Assembly: GCA_025449835.1 (NCBI GenBank)
Contig: JANWIO010000008.1
Location: 1 to 43,765 of the forward strand
Source: Vampirovibrionales bacterium
GTDB lineage: Bacteria; Cyanobacteriota; Vampirovibrionia; Vampirovibrionales; JAGQHJ01
DNA: 43,765 nucleotides
Direction of reading: 5' to 3'
Position 1 is the stretch's first letter; each line of letters begins with the position of its first letter. Both the position numbers and the translations under genes were made by a program. Shown here piece after piece: positions 8,456 to 16,949 of this stretch. The notes below the pieces were generated by a model. The model saw nothing but the letters and a program-made list of their open reading frames with translations. It was not told the origin of the DNA and ran no database searches.

Positions 8456-10387
8456 GTGGTCTTTTCCATTAAAGACAAATATTTGGAAATTGCGCAACAA
8501 TTGCCAGGATATGAGCCACGTCCGATTCAGGAAACCATGGTAACTTCCATTTATGATGCCCTTCAAGAGGGAAGTACCGTTTCTATTGAAGCAGGAACTG
8601 GGGCTGGTAAATCATTTGGATACTTAATTCCTGCGCTTTTTGCCTCTCAACGACCCATTGTGGTTTCTACAGGAACCATCGCCCTTCAGGAACAATTGTT
8701 GGAAAAAGACATTCCTTTTGTTGCCAAAGCTGCGGGCTTTGATGATTTACAGATAAAACTCGTCAAAGGCCGTCGAAATTATTTGTGTATTCAAAAATTG
8801 CAGGAGTTTGAAAAATCCCTGAGCCCCACCTGTGGCGAAATTTTGTATGTCAATCTCATGAAAAGTGCATTACAGCAAGGGTGGGATGGAGATAAAGCAA
8901 CATTGGATCTCGAAATTCCCGATGAAATCTGGGAAGAGATTAAAAGTGATTCAGAGGATTGCCTTGGCAAAAGGTGTTCTTATTATGTGGATAATCCTTA
9001 TCGCCTTGCCCGCAAAGACTTGGCAGAGGCTGATATTTTGATTGTTAATCATGCGCTGTATCTGCAAGATATTCAGGCTGGGCAACTGCCAGACCATGAA
9101 ACGGTTATTTTTGATGAAGCCCATCACATTAAATCTTTTGCGTTAAAGGCCTTTACAGCTCGTATTGGAAAGTTTGCCACCCAAAAACTGCTGCGGAAAA
9201 TTAACCGGCGACTTCAGCCAGTTCCAGAAGAATTTCACCAAGCTATCTATCAAACGGAATCCGAAGTTCTCCAATGGCTTTTTGGCAATAGTCAGGGTAA
9301 ACAAACTTTCAAAATTTACCCAGATGCCCATTTTGTTCAACTGGTGGAACGACAAATTGCAGTTTTATCGGAGTTAAGAACCTGGCTCGGTAATTTTGAT
9401 ATCTCACAGCTGTCTCTTATTAATGGCCTTGAAACGGATATTGCAAAAGTTCAGCAAAGCAAGCTGTTGGATCAGCATGAAGGCTTAATCTTACGCTGGG
9501 AGTTCTTTCCCACCAATACCGATATCGATCGGGTGAATTGGGCCGAAGTTCGCCCTGATCGACTTTATTATGAGCTAAAATCGACTCCTTTAAATATTGC
9601 CGACTACTTTTTAAAAACCCTTTGGTCCGAAAAAAGTGGCGTCCTTACCAGTGCAACCCTAGCCACCGATGGAAATCTAAGCTGTTTTCGCAGGGAACTG
9701 GGGATTCCAAAAAGCCTCGCTGCACAAGATGTCATTTTAGACAGTCCCTTTGACTTTAAAAACCAATGTGAACTGTATCTCCCTCCACAACTGCCCGATC
9801 CCAATGACCCCATGTTTCATGCTGCGGCCACAGAGGAGATTATTCGCATCTTGAACCACACTGATGGGAGAGCCTTTGTGCTGTTTACCAGCTATGCGGC
9901 TTTGCAAAAAGTGAGTACAGCCGTGATCCCCAAAGTGACGTTTCCTTGTAAAGTCCAAGGAGATCTTCCCAAGAATCGTTTAATTCAGTGGTTTAAAGAA
10001 ACGCGCCAAAGTGTTTTGTTTGCCACCTCTACTTTTTGGGAGGGGATTGATATTCCAGGGGAATCCTTAAGCTGTGTGATTATTGACAAAATTCCGTTTG
10101 TGACACCAGATGAGCCTGTTCATAGTGCCATGGTGGATCGTTTGAAGCGTCTGGGGGAAGATTGGTTTAATGGCTATGTTTTGCCAGAAGCAACCATTCG
10201 CTTAAAACAAGGCTTTGGGCGTCTGATTCGTTCTCAAAAAGACAGGGGGATTGTGGCTATTCTGGATCCCCGACTCAAAACCAAAGGATACGGTAAAAAG
10301 ATCCTACGAAGCCTTCCCAAAGCCCACATTATTGATTCCTTGGCGTCTTCCAAAACCCTTCAGCAAAATGTTTCATTATCCCCGTAA
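8456..10387 (+). CDS. dinG: DinG/XPD-type ATP-dependent DNA helicase with Fe-S cluster
   Basis: Superfamily 2 helicase of the DinG/YoaA group, expected to unwind damaged or R-loop-containing DNA 5' to 3'. With the start used here, Walker A GTGAGKS is at residues 47-53 and DEAHH at 220-224. Four cysteines at 111, 126, 169 and 174 sit where the family holds its 4Fe-4S cluster. Later helicase motifs are LTSATL, FATSTFWEGIDIPGESL and KQGFGRLIRSQKDRG. About 643 residues, with no N-terminal exonuclease domain. GTG at 8456 has AAGGA eight bases upstream; the longer frame from 8357 adds 33 basic residues but lacks a spaced ribosome binding site. It could equally be called YoaA; the symbol denotes the family, not a proven orthologue. 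Confidence 0.9.
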   Translation: MVFSIKDKYLEIAQQLPGYEPRPIQETMVTSIYDALQEGSTVSIEAGTGAGKSFGYLIPALFASQRPIVVSTGTIALQEQLLEKDIPFVAKAAGFDDLQIKLVKGRRNYLCIQKLQEFEKSLSPTCGEILYVNLMKSALQQGWDGDKATLDLEIPDEIWEEIKSDSEDCLGKRCSYYVDNPYRLARKDLAEADILIVNHALYLQDIQAGQLPDHETVIFDEAHHIKSFALKAFTARIGKFATQKLLRKINRRLQPVPEEFHQAIYQTESEVLQWLFGNSQGKQTFKIYPDAHFVQLVERQIAVLSELRTWLGNFDISQLSLINGLETDIAKVQQSKLLDQHEGLILRWEFFPTNTDIDRVNWAEVRPDRLYYELKSTPLNIADYFLKTLWSEKSGVLTSATLATDGNLSCFRRELGIPKSLAAQDVILDSPFDFKNQCELYLPPQLPDPNDPMFHAAATEEIIRILNHTDGRAFVLFTSYAALQKVSTAVIPKVTFPCKVQGDLPKNRLIQWFKETRQSVLFATSTFWEGIDIPGESLSCVIIDKIPFVTPDEPVHSAMVDRLKRLGEDWFNGYVLPEATIRLKQGFGRLIRSQKDRGIVAILDPRLKTKGYGKKILRSLPKAHIIDSLASSKTLQQNVSLSP

Positions 10388-10763
10388 AGGGCCTCTAAGA
10401 ACCGCTACCCAATCCGCGTAAATTTTAAACGTCCGAATCAAAAACTGTAACATTTTATTTACAAAATATAGTATTTTTATATAAAATATATCATATTTAT
10501 ATTAGCAGCCGTTTCGGATAACTCGCATTTCTGTTGGTTACGCCAGATTTCCAGTAAATCATGGTTCTAAGCGGTTTGAAGTTAGATCTTTCAGGCTATG
10601 GATTAACTGATTGTGCTTTCTTGAAGGCGCAATGCACTTTAAATTGAACAAACAATTTAAAACGTCAATGCGTTTGATTGAAACGCTAATTTTGGAATGG
10701 CTGAAATACGGCTTAAACGTTCGGTGTTCGTGGATGCAGGTCAGTAAAAGGGAGAAAGAGAAG
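10388..10763 (+). other. AT-rich upstream region of the sigma factor gene
   Basis: This 376-base stretch has no convincing gene. The segment 10440-10500 is extremely AT-rich and contains TTTACA (10458-10463) and TATAAA (10480-10485), 16 bases apart, a plausible plus-strand promoter. That would give a leader of about 270 bases before the sigma factor start, long enough for regulation. No strong terminator for the DinG-like gene is visible. The sigma reading frame stays open back to 10611 but without a ribosome binding site. Confidence 0.4.
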
Positions 10764-11693
10764 ATGAGTGGACTTTTTGATTTTGAACAAGACCCCATGC
10801 AGTTTGATCATTTTGATAAAACGGAAGATGGGCATCCTGTTTATGCTAGAAATGGCTATGATTGGACCGATCACTATCTGCAACAACTTAGTAGAAAATC
10901 GCCTTTACTCACCAAAGAAGAAGAAATTGAGCTAGCAAAACGGATTGAAAGAGGAGATCTAAAGGCCAAAGAACAACTGATTCTCTCCAATCTCAGGCTG
11001 GTGGTAAGCATCGCCAAAAAATACGCGGGACGTCCAGGGCTTTCTTTCTTGGATCTCATTCAAGAAGGCAATGTGGGACTGATTAAAGCCGTTGAAAAAT
11101 ACAATTGGCGCCTGGGATTTCGGTTTTCAACCTATGCCACCTGGTGGGTTCGGCAAGCAGTTTTGCAGGCATTTGGTGAACATGACCGTCCTATTCGCTT
11201 ACCCGGTCACGTCATCGATGCCATTAGTAAACTCAAAAAAGTTTTAGATGAAGAGAAAGAGCAAAATGGGAAAATCCCCTCAGAAGGCGAGCTGGCAGAA
11301 CGTCTCAAAATGTCTGAAAAGAAGGTGGGGCATTTGCTTCGTATTGCGCAAAAACCACTGAGTATGGAGGCTGAGGTGGCAGGTGCCGATGACACCACGC
11401 AACGGCTTTCTGATGTGATTCCAACAGACGAACCCTCGATTGAAGATTTGTTTTTTAAAAGAGACATGAAGTCGTTTTTATACATGGCTTTATCTGCAAA
11501 TTTAAATAAAAAGGAAAAGGAGATCCTCCAAAAAAGGTATGGCATGATTTGTCATCCAGACTCAAACAAAAAGTGGACATTGGAACAACTTGGATCCGAA
11601 TTTGGCGTTACCAGAGAGTGTATTCGCCAAACTGAAAAACGCGCACTTGCAAAATTAAAATCAGCTTTCATCCTCCAACAGATGGTTGATTGA
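10764..11693 (+). CDS. RNA polymerase sigma-70 family factor (group 1/2)
   Basis: Directs RNA polymerase to housekeeping-type promoters. The 309-residue protein keeps region 1.2 (about 33-65), region 2 with the core-binding [11 protein letters not shown] and the -10-recognising [17 protein letters not shown], region 3 beginning [10 protein letters not shown], and a region 4 helix-turn-helix near the end ([29 protein letters not shown]). There is no region 1.1, as in cyanobacterial-type and group 2 factors. Start chosen at ATG 10764 because GGAG (10751-10754) lies nine bases upstream; an open frame back to 10611 has no such site. About 90 bases separate it from the S1 gene, so the two may be co-transcribed. 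It could be the primary sigma (rpoD/sigA) or an alternative paralogue; one window cannot decide. Confidence 0.9.
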   Translation: MSGLFDFEQDPMQFDHFDKTEDGHPVYARNGYDWTDHYLQQLSRKSPLLTKEEEIELAKRIERGDLKAKEQLILSNLRLVVSIAKKYAGRPGLSFLDLIQEGNVGLIKAVEKYNWRLGFRFSTYATWWVRQAVLQAFGEHDRPIRLPGHVIDAISKLKKVLDEEKEQNGKIPSEGELAERLKMSEKKVGHLLRIAQKPLSMEAEVAGADDTTQRLSDVIPTDEPSIEDLFFKRDMKSFLYMALSANLNKKEKEILQKRYGMICHPDSNKKWTLEQLGSEFGVTRECIRQTEKRALAKLKSAFILQQMVD

Positions 11694-11781
11694 GGCTGAT
11701 GCTATTGCTAATATTTATAAGATGGACTATTGTATTATGGTCCATTTGTTTTTAAGTCGGTCAGGAGGTTACCACACCCTT

Positions 11782-12960
11782 ATGTCCCCATCGGGTAAAA
11801 AGGTGTACGATGATGCCGAAGGTAATGCACCAAATACACTGAAAGAAGAGTTCGAAAAGCTCCTAAATCAATATGATTATAACTTTAATAAAGGCGATAT
11901 CGTAAAAGGTACCATTATTTCAGTTGAATCTTCTGGAGCCTTGGTTGATATCGGTGCTAAAACAGCTGCATTTCTTCCATCCAAAGAAATATCCAATAGC
12001 ATGGCTCAAGACGGCATTAAGTCAGGTGATGAAATGGAATTTTTCATTCTCCGTGAAGAGAATGAAGATGGCCAACTCACCCTGTCCCGTCGAAGAGTCT
12101 TTACCGCTCAAAGTTGGAATGAACTTCAAGCCTTAGTAGATAATGATGCTGTTATTGAATGTACCGTTACATCTGTTGTGAAAGGTGGACTTTTAATTGA
12201 TGTTATGGGACTCCGTGGTTTTGTCCCATCCAGTCATTTAAGAGTCAAATCTTCACTGGATGAGCTTGTTGGTCAAACTTTACCTTTTAAAATTCTCAGT
12301 TTAGATCAGCAACGCAATAATATTATTCTCTCCCATCGCAAAGTGATGGCTGAGCAAATGGCTGAGCAACGTAAAGAATTGTTTGCCGATCTCCAGGTAA
12401 ATGACGTGGTTGAAGGCGAAGTTGTTCGTCTTACTGACTTCGGCGCCTTTATTGATTTAGGCGGTGTCGATGGTTTGTTGCCACTCTCGCAGATGTCATG
12501 GCGATGGGTTGAACACCCTTCAGATATCTTGAGCATTGGTGAAAAAGTGAAAGTTGAAGTGATTGGCATTGACTACGAAAAACAACGGGTTAGTCTCAGT
12601 ATTAAGAGTCAATTCCCCGATCCTTGGCTTGAAGTTGTGAAGGTTCTTGCCTTAAACGAAAAAGTAGAAGGTAACGTTACCCGCATTAAGCATTTTGGTG
12701 CATTTGTTGAAGTTTATCCTGGTGTCGAAGCACTACTCCCCAGCCGAGATATTACGGATCATCAGAACGCCACCAATAAACAGGTGAATGTGGGCGATAA
12801 AATTGAGACCTATATTGTTAAATTCAACCCTGAAGAGCGTCGAATCAGCTTAAGCTTTCAACCCTTAAGCGAAGAAGAAGCTCGTCTTGCAATGGCACAT
12901 GCTGCTTCATCTGCTGAGTTTAACCGTAATGTGGAAGAGCAATCTGCCTCACACTCTTAA
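11782..12960 (+). CDS. rpsA: Ribosomal protein S1, four S1 domains
   Basis: RNA-binding protein that helps the 30S subunit capture mRNA. After a 34-residue acidic N-terminus four OB-fold S1 repeats follow: about 35-105 (KGDIVKGTIISVESSGALVD), 118-185 (CTVTSVVKGGLLIDVMGLRG), 200-270 (VVEGEVVRLTDFGAFIDLGG) and 285-355 (KVEGNVTRIKHFGAFVEVYP). Repeat three matches the canonical motif best. The 392-residue length fits the short S1 of Gram-positives and cyanobacteria, not the six-domain proteobacterial form. ATG 11782 is preceded by AGGAGGT (11763-11769), a strong site at an unusually long 12-base spacing. The frame extends upstream to 11686 into the sigma gene, but without such a site. Confidence 0.92.
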   Translation: MSPSGKKVYDDAEGNAPNTLKEEFEKLLNQYDYNFNKGDIVKGTIISVESSGALVDIGAKTAAFLPSKEISNSMAQDGIKSGDEMEFFILREENEDGQLTLSRRRVFTAQSWNELQALVDNDAVIECTVTSVVKGGLLIDVMGLRGFVPSSHLRVKSSLDELVGQTLPFKILSLDQQRNNIILSHRKVMAEQMAEQRKELFADLQVNDVVEGEVVRLTDFGAFIDLGGVDGLLPLSQMSWRWVEHPSDILSIGEKVKVEVIGIDYEKQRVSLSIKSQFPDPWLEVVKVLALNEKVEGNVTRIKHFGAFVEVYPGVEALLPSRDITDHQNATNKQVNVGDKIETYIVKFNPEERRISLSFQPLSEEEARLAMAHAASSAEFNRNVEEQSASHS

Positions 12961-13014
12961 ACACACCAAACAGTTCACAACCTCGCTTATAAGTTTATGC
13001 TGATGCCAATGGCT

Positions 13015-13602
13015 TTACTTTGGCTTGCGCTGTTTTTCTGTCACGGAAACCCAAGGATTGTCTTTAAGGTAAAAGCGCCAAGGGTAATCTTGTGCCACAG
13101 AAATGCCTATACGGGTGGTGGTAACAATATCCTTTGCCGGAATATTTTCTCCCTGAGCTAAATACAGTTGGGGATTAATCTGGTTTAAAGGGAGTTCGTT
13201 ATGGGTTGCCTTGGTAATGTTGAGCGCTTTACAAAGCCGTCCAGGGCCATTTGTTTTCAACTCCTGTTCAGTTGGGTTGTAAATAGGTTCCAATGCTCGA
13301 AATAAAACGGCCCCACCTGTTCCTAAAGGTTCTGTTACTACATTTAAACAATGGTACATGCCATAGATAAAATACACATAGGCCAAACCCGGTGCCTTAA
13401 ATAATGTTTTGGCTCTTCCTGTCGGTCCTTTATAGGCATGGCATGCGGGATCTTCTTGTGTATAAGCTTCTGTCTCTATAATCCGACAAATGATAAACGC
13501 CTGAGCCTTCTCATCCCACGAAAATAGGTGCTGTCCCAGCAACGACTTGGCAATGGTAAGGGTATCTTGTTCAAAAAAGTAATTTGGCAATAGGTTCTTC
13601 AT
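13015..13602 (-). CDS. 3-methyladenine DNA glycosylase, AAG/MPG family
   Basis: Monofunctional base-excision enzyme removing alkylated purines. The diagnostic block IIETEAYTQEDPACHAYKG contains the catalytic Glu and the family Tyr, followed by AYVYFIYGMYHCLNVV and NGPGRLCKALNIT. About 195 residues, a normal length. It could start at ATG 13602 or at TTG 13611 (adding three residues); neither has a well-spaced ribosome binding site, since GGAGG lies about 15 bases before the TTG. Convergent with rpsA and divergent from murA. Family assignment is firm; the alkylated substrates are known from homologues only. Confidence 0.9.
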   Translation of the reverse strand: MKNLLPNYFFEQDTLTIAKSLLGQHLFSWDEKAQAFIICRIIETEAYTQEDPACHAYKGPTGRAKTLFKAPGLAYVYFIYGMYHCLNVVTEPLGTGGAVLFRALEPIYNPTEQELKTNGPGRLCKALNITKATHNELPLNQINPQLYLAQGENIPAKDIVTTTRIGISVAQDYPWRFYLKDNPWVSVTEKQRKPK

Positions 13603-13662
13603 GATGATCAATATCCATTAACTTGTCCTCCATCGTGAGGGCATCCTATTTTTTGGGACTTA

Positions 13663-13671
13663 TGCTATGAT
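13663..13671 (+). promoter_or_regulatory. Extended -10 promoter of murA
   Basis: TGC followed by TATGAT (13666-13671) matches an extended -10 element, which can work without a good -35 box; none is visible. Transcription would start near 13678, giving a short leader that includes GGAGG before the TTG start at 13711. Confidence 0.45.
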
Positions 13672-13710
13672 GTTCATAGGAGCATGCTGAAAGTATCGGA
13701 GGCTTAACCA

Positions 13711-15030
13711 TTGCAATCCCAGGATAAACTGGTTATTGAAGGACGGCAACCTTTAAACGGAAAAGTTTCAATATCGGGTGCAAAAAATTCGGTTTTAAAA
13801 CTCATGGGAGCTGCTATTTTAACAGACTCCCCTATTGAGCTCCGAAATGTTCCACAATTAAGTGATGTCTCTGTCATGTCTGATGTCCTTCGTCACTTGG
13901 GGGTCACTGTGACCCAAAAAGACGATGTGATGATTATTGAAGCGAAAGACATCACTCGTACAGAAGCCTCATATGATCATGTTAGCAAGATGCGGGCCAG
14001 CTTTATTGTCTTAGGTGCTCTCTTAGGGCGTCATCATGAGGCACGTGTGTCGCTCCCAGGGGGCTGTTCTATTGGAAAACGGGGGGTGGATCTTCATATT
14101 AAGGGGCTCCAGTCCTTAGGTGCCGAAATCCAGATTAATCAAGGCTATGTAGAAGCTTGTGCTACTCGTTTAGAAGGACGAGAAATTCTGTTGGATACCC
14201 CCAGTGTGGGAGCTACGGAAAATATTATGTTGGCTGCCGTTTTAGCCGAAGGTGCAACCATTATCTCTAATGCAGCTCAAGAGCCGGAAATTGCAGATTT
14301 GGCTAATTTCTTAAATGCCATTGGAGCAGATGTTTCTGGAGCAGGTTCTACTGAAATTATTATTAACGGCGTTAAAAAGCAAGATTTACATGGCACAACT
14401 TATACGATTATGCCAGATAGAATTGAAGCAGCAACTTACATGATTGCGGCTGCTGGGACAGAAGGGAACGTGCTTTTAGAAAATGTGATCCCTGGGCATT
14501 TAAACTCTGTTATTCGGAAATTAGAAGATGTGGGCGCTGAAATTATTACAGAAGGTCCGAATGCTTTACGGGTCATTGGTGACGGTAGGTTTGAAGCTCA
14601 GAATATTGTGACACAGCCTTATCCAGGATTTCCAACCGATTTGCAAGCTCCCTTTATGGCACTTTTAACCACAGCTGAGGGGGTGAGTATTATAACGGAG
14701 ACCCTTTACGAAAACCGCTTTAAGCAAATCGGTGAACTAAACCGGATGGGTGCAAATATCCAAAATCAGGGAGATATTGCCGTTGTGACCGGCGTTGATC
14801 ACCTAACCGGTGCTCAGGTGAAAGCAAGTGACCTTCGTGCTGGTGCAGCCCTTGTTATTGCGGGGTTACAAGCAGAAGGGACTACCGAAATTTGTGATTT
14901 ACATCATATTGACAGAGGATACGAAGAATTAGTAAGTAAACTCTCTGGCTTAGGTGCCAATATTCAACGTGTTCCCTTTGATGAGTCTGGTGTTGTTCCG
15001 GCTTCCCAAGACAAGGCAGCCGTTGAATAA
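13711..15030 (+). CDS. murA: UDP-N-acetylglucosamine 1-carboxyvinyltransferase
   Basis: First committed step of peptidoglycan synthesis: transfers enolpyruvate from PEP to UDP-GlcNAc in the cytoplasm. The 439-residue EPSP-synthase fold shows the N-terminal GKVSISGAKNSVLKL (Lys25), the active-site loop LPGGCSIGKRG with Cys119, and TYTIMPDRIEAATYMIAAA. Cys119 is the fosfomycin-reactive residue in this family, so the enzyme should be of the sensitive type. Start is TTG at 13711 with GGAGG eight bases upstream. It heads a plus-strand group with the two small genes at 15058 and 15411. Confidence 0.97.
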   Translation: MQSQDKLVIEGRQPLNGKVSISGAKNSVLKLMGAAILTDSPIELRNVPQLSDVSVMSDVLRHLGVTVTQKDDVMIIEAKDITRTEASYDHVSKMRASFIVLGALLGRHHEARVSLPGGCSIGKRGVDLHIKGLQSLGAEIQINQGYVEACATRLEGREILLDTPSVGATENIMLAAVLAEGATIISNAAQEPEIADLANFLNAIGADVSGAGSTEIIINGVKKQDLHGTTYTIMPDRIEAATYMIAAAGTEGNVLLENVIPGHLNSVIRKLEDVGAEIITEGPNALRVIGDGRFEAQNIVTQPYPGFPTDLQAPFMALLTTAEGVSIITETLYENRFKQIGELNRMGANIQNQGDIAVVTGVDHLTGAQVKASDLRAGAALVIAGLQAEGTTEICDLHHIDRGYEELVSKLSGLGANIQRVPFDESGVVPASQDKAAVE

Positions 15031-15057
15031 AGTAATGTTGGGCATAATGGACTTCTC

Positions 15058-15411
15058 ATGAGTGATAATGACGCAAAACCTAAATACAAACGCTGGTATG
15101 ACCATGATCCACTGCTTGCTGAAGTTTTAGAAACCTTACGTGGTTTTCAAGAAGAGTTACATCAGCAGTCTCAGATTTTTTTGGATAAAATTGTTGCAGA
15201 AGTGGGTGAAGAAGCCATTGATAAATTTTATACAAAGGTTCAAACAGACCTTGGTGAAAACTTTGGCCGACGGTGGTATGACGAAGATCCCGTTGTTTCT
15301 AAAGCTGTTGAGTTACTTCGTGTTGTTCCACCGGATGTGCAGCGGAAAGCTGCCGAAAGTTTCTTAAAAGGACTAAAGGCCCAGGGAATTTCACTTCCAA
15401 AGAAGAGTTAA
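15058..15411 (+). CDS. Small protein with two RWYDxDP repeats, function unknown
   Basis: The 117-residue protein contains an internal duplication. KRWYDHDPLLAEVLETLR near residue 11 and RRWYDEDPVVSKAVELLR near residue 72 each begin a helical unit ending in a Phe-Leu-rich helix (FLDKI and FLKGL). No signal peptide or membrane segment is visible. I have the impression that the RWYDxDP pattern occurs in small uncharacterised bacterial proteins but know no function. It lies 27 bases after murA and its stop overlaps the next start by one base (TAATG), so it is probably co-transcribed with both. Confidence 0.75.
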   Translation: MSDNDAKPKYKRWYDHDPLLAEVLETLRGFQEELHQQSQIFLDKIVAEVGEEAIDKFYTKVQTDLGENFGRRWYDEDPVVSKAVELLRVVPPDVQRKAAESFLKGLKAQGISLPKKS

Positions 15412-15812
15412 TGACGCAAGAGACCTTATTCTCTGATATCCCCGAGGTATTTTATAAGGCTGCCGAACAGTTTAATCGGTTTGAATTCTGGGAATGTCAT
15501 GAAACCTTAGAGTCTTTATGGCTTAAGGCCTCAGAACCGCAAAAAACGTTTTTACAAGGTGTTATCCAGGTGGCAGCCGGATTCGTCCATCTTAAAAATG
15601 CCAATTTCATAGGGATGCAGAATTTGTTAACCTATGGGCTGGAAAAGCTACATCGGGTTGACCATGAACCACTTTGTCCACGTTGGATAGATTTAAAAAC
15701 TTTTATTGCCCAAACCGAAGCGGCAAAGGTAAAGGCTGAATCACTTGGTGAAAACAGGCTTAGCCAATTTGTACCCAATGACTTTCCCAATCTCATGATA
15801 ATTGCCTCTTAA
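15411..15812 (+). CDS. DUF309 family protein
   Basis: The 133-residue helical protein carries the DUF309 signature: FWECHETLESLW (about 29-40), FLQGVIQVAAGFVHLKN (about 51-67) and GLEKL. The conserved His/Glu positions suggest a metal or active site, but the family is uncharacterised. The start overlaps the preceding stop, indicating translational coupling with the RWYDxDP protein. Cytoplasmic by appearance. Confidence 0.85.
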   Translation: MTQETLFSDIPEVFYKAAEQFNRFEFWECHETLESLWLKASEPQKTFLQGVIQVAAGFVHLKNANFIGMQNLLTYGLEKLHRVDHEPLCPRWIDLKTFIAQTEAAKVKAESLGENRLSQFVPNDFPNLMIIAS

Positions 15813-15938
15813 ATTACAATTGCGATTTTGTGTTTATGCCAAAATAGTCATAGTGGAGTATCGAGGAGAATGATATCCTCAATTTGGGTGTAATCCAGGG
15901 AGAATAGGACCATTTATATCTCAAACCCGATCAATTCT

Positions 15939-16799
15939 TTGTTAAAAAACGATTTCCTTCGGTTTGGTCAAACTGAAAACATTGGCCATAGAGGGGATCT
16001 CTATCGTAAAGTTGAAAATACCACGGATTCCTTCCAATCTGCATTTCACGCTGGGGCCGATGCCGTTGAGTTTGATGTCCAAATGACCCAAGACGGGGTT
16101 CCGGTGGTTTATCATGATGATGTTTTGGGTGGTGCGGGGTTTTCCATTTTAAATCATAAACCGCAAAAGGCGATTGGAGACACAACATACGCTGAACTCA
16201 CCCATGCATACTTTTCACAAAATGATGTTGAAGCTGCCTTAACCCAGCGAGCAGGGCAACCCATTCAATTAAAGCTGCCCCAAAATCCTTTTATTCCCAC
16301 GCTAGATGAGATATTGCCTTTTATTCCCCAAGGAAAAAAGCTTTATATTGAATTAAAACGCCCGGGTTTATTTTCTCGGCATACGGATAATTTAGAAGAA
16401 GCTGTTGTGAACTGGGTCCAAAAAAATACACTAGCGGCTGTGATTATTTCGTTTAATGCTTTTAGTCTTGAAAAAGCTGGACAGCTGGCACCTGAAATCC
16501 CAAGAGGCTTGGATATTGATGGCGAGCTTTCAGAAAATCGTGTTAACCCACGGGATATGGCGGATTTAAAATCGTGGCTGAAACTCGATTATTGGTTGCC
16601 TTCCTTTGAACGAACCACCCAAAAATTGGTGGATGAATGCCATGCCTTAGGCCTTAAAATTGTTCCCTGGATTTATCATGCCAATCTGCGACAAGAAAAA
16701 CAGCAGCTTCGAAAGCTCCTTCAGTATGGCGTGGACGGGCTTGCGACCAATCAGCCCAAGTATTTGGCCCGCCTGCTCCAAAAACAAAGCAAACCTTAA
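15939..16799 (+). CDS. Glycerophosphodiester phosphodiesterase family protein
   Basis: GDPD-type TIM-barrel hydrolase expected to split glycerophosphodiesters into glycerol-3-phosphate and alcohol. From TTG 15939 (286 residues), His17-Arg18 in IGHRGD, Glu26, Glu44 and Asp46 in VEFDVQM and His59 in VVYHDD form the conserved catalytic and metal set. Late blocks KLYIELKRPG and WIYHAN also fit. No signal peptide, so a cytosolic enzyme. The start is uncertain: no ATG precedes HRG and TTG 15939 has no ribosome binding site. GGGAG (15898-15902) is well spaced for a non-standard ATT at 15912. Confidence 0.88.
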   Translation: MLKNDFLRFGQTENIGHRGDLYRKVENTTDSFQSAFHAGADAVEFDVQMTQDGVPVVYHDDVLGGAGFSILNHKPQKAIGDTTYAELTHAYFSQNDVEAALTQRAGQPIQLKLPQNPFIPTLDEILPFIPQGKKLYIELKRPGLFSRHTDNLEEAVVNWVQKNTLAAVIISFNAFSLEKAGQLAPEIPRGLDIDGELSENRVNPRDMADLKSWLKLDYWLPSFERTTQKLVDECHALGLKIVPWIYHANLRQEKQQLRKLLQYGVDGLATNQPKYLARLLQKQSKP

Positions 16800-16871
16800 G
16801 AGAAATTGTTAATCCCTCCCTAACCTAGCTCTGCTTGATTAAATGTTTTTGATGTTTGGGAAACCTCATCC

Positions 16872-16898
16872 GTGACGTCGCCTTTTTTGCGCTAAAAT
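16872..16898 (+). promoter_or_regulatory. Possible promoter of leuCD
   Basis: GTGACG (16872-16877) and TAAAAT (16893-16898) are 15 bases apart, shorter than ideal. The leader to the leuC ATG is about 45 bases. AGAGGAG at about 16898-16904 lies too far from leuC to serve its start. Confidence 0.3.
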
Positions 16899-16949
16899 AG
16901 AGGAGTTCTTTTTGAGGACGTAAAGCAAGTATTCAGAGACTTTGCATTC

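Noticed and set aside
10611..10763. N-terminal extension of the sigma factor
   Set aside because: Frame is open but lacks a ribosome binding site; ATG 10764 has GGAG at a good distance.
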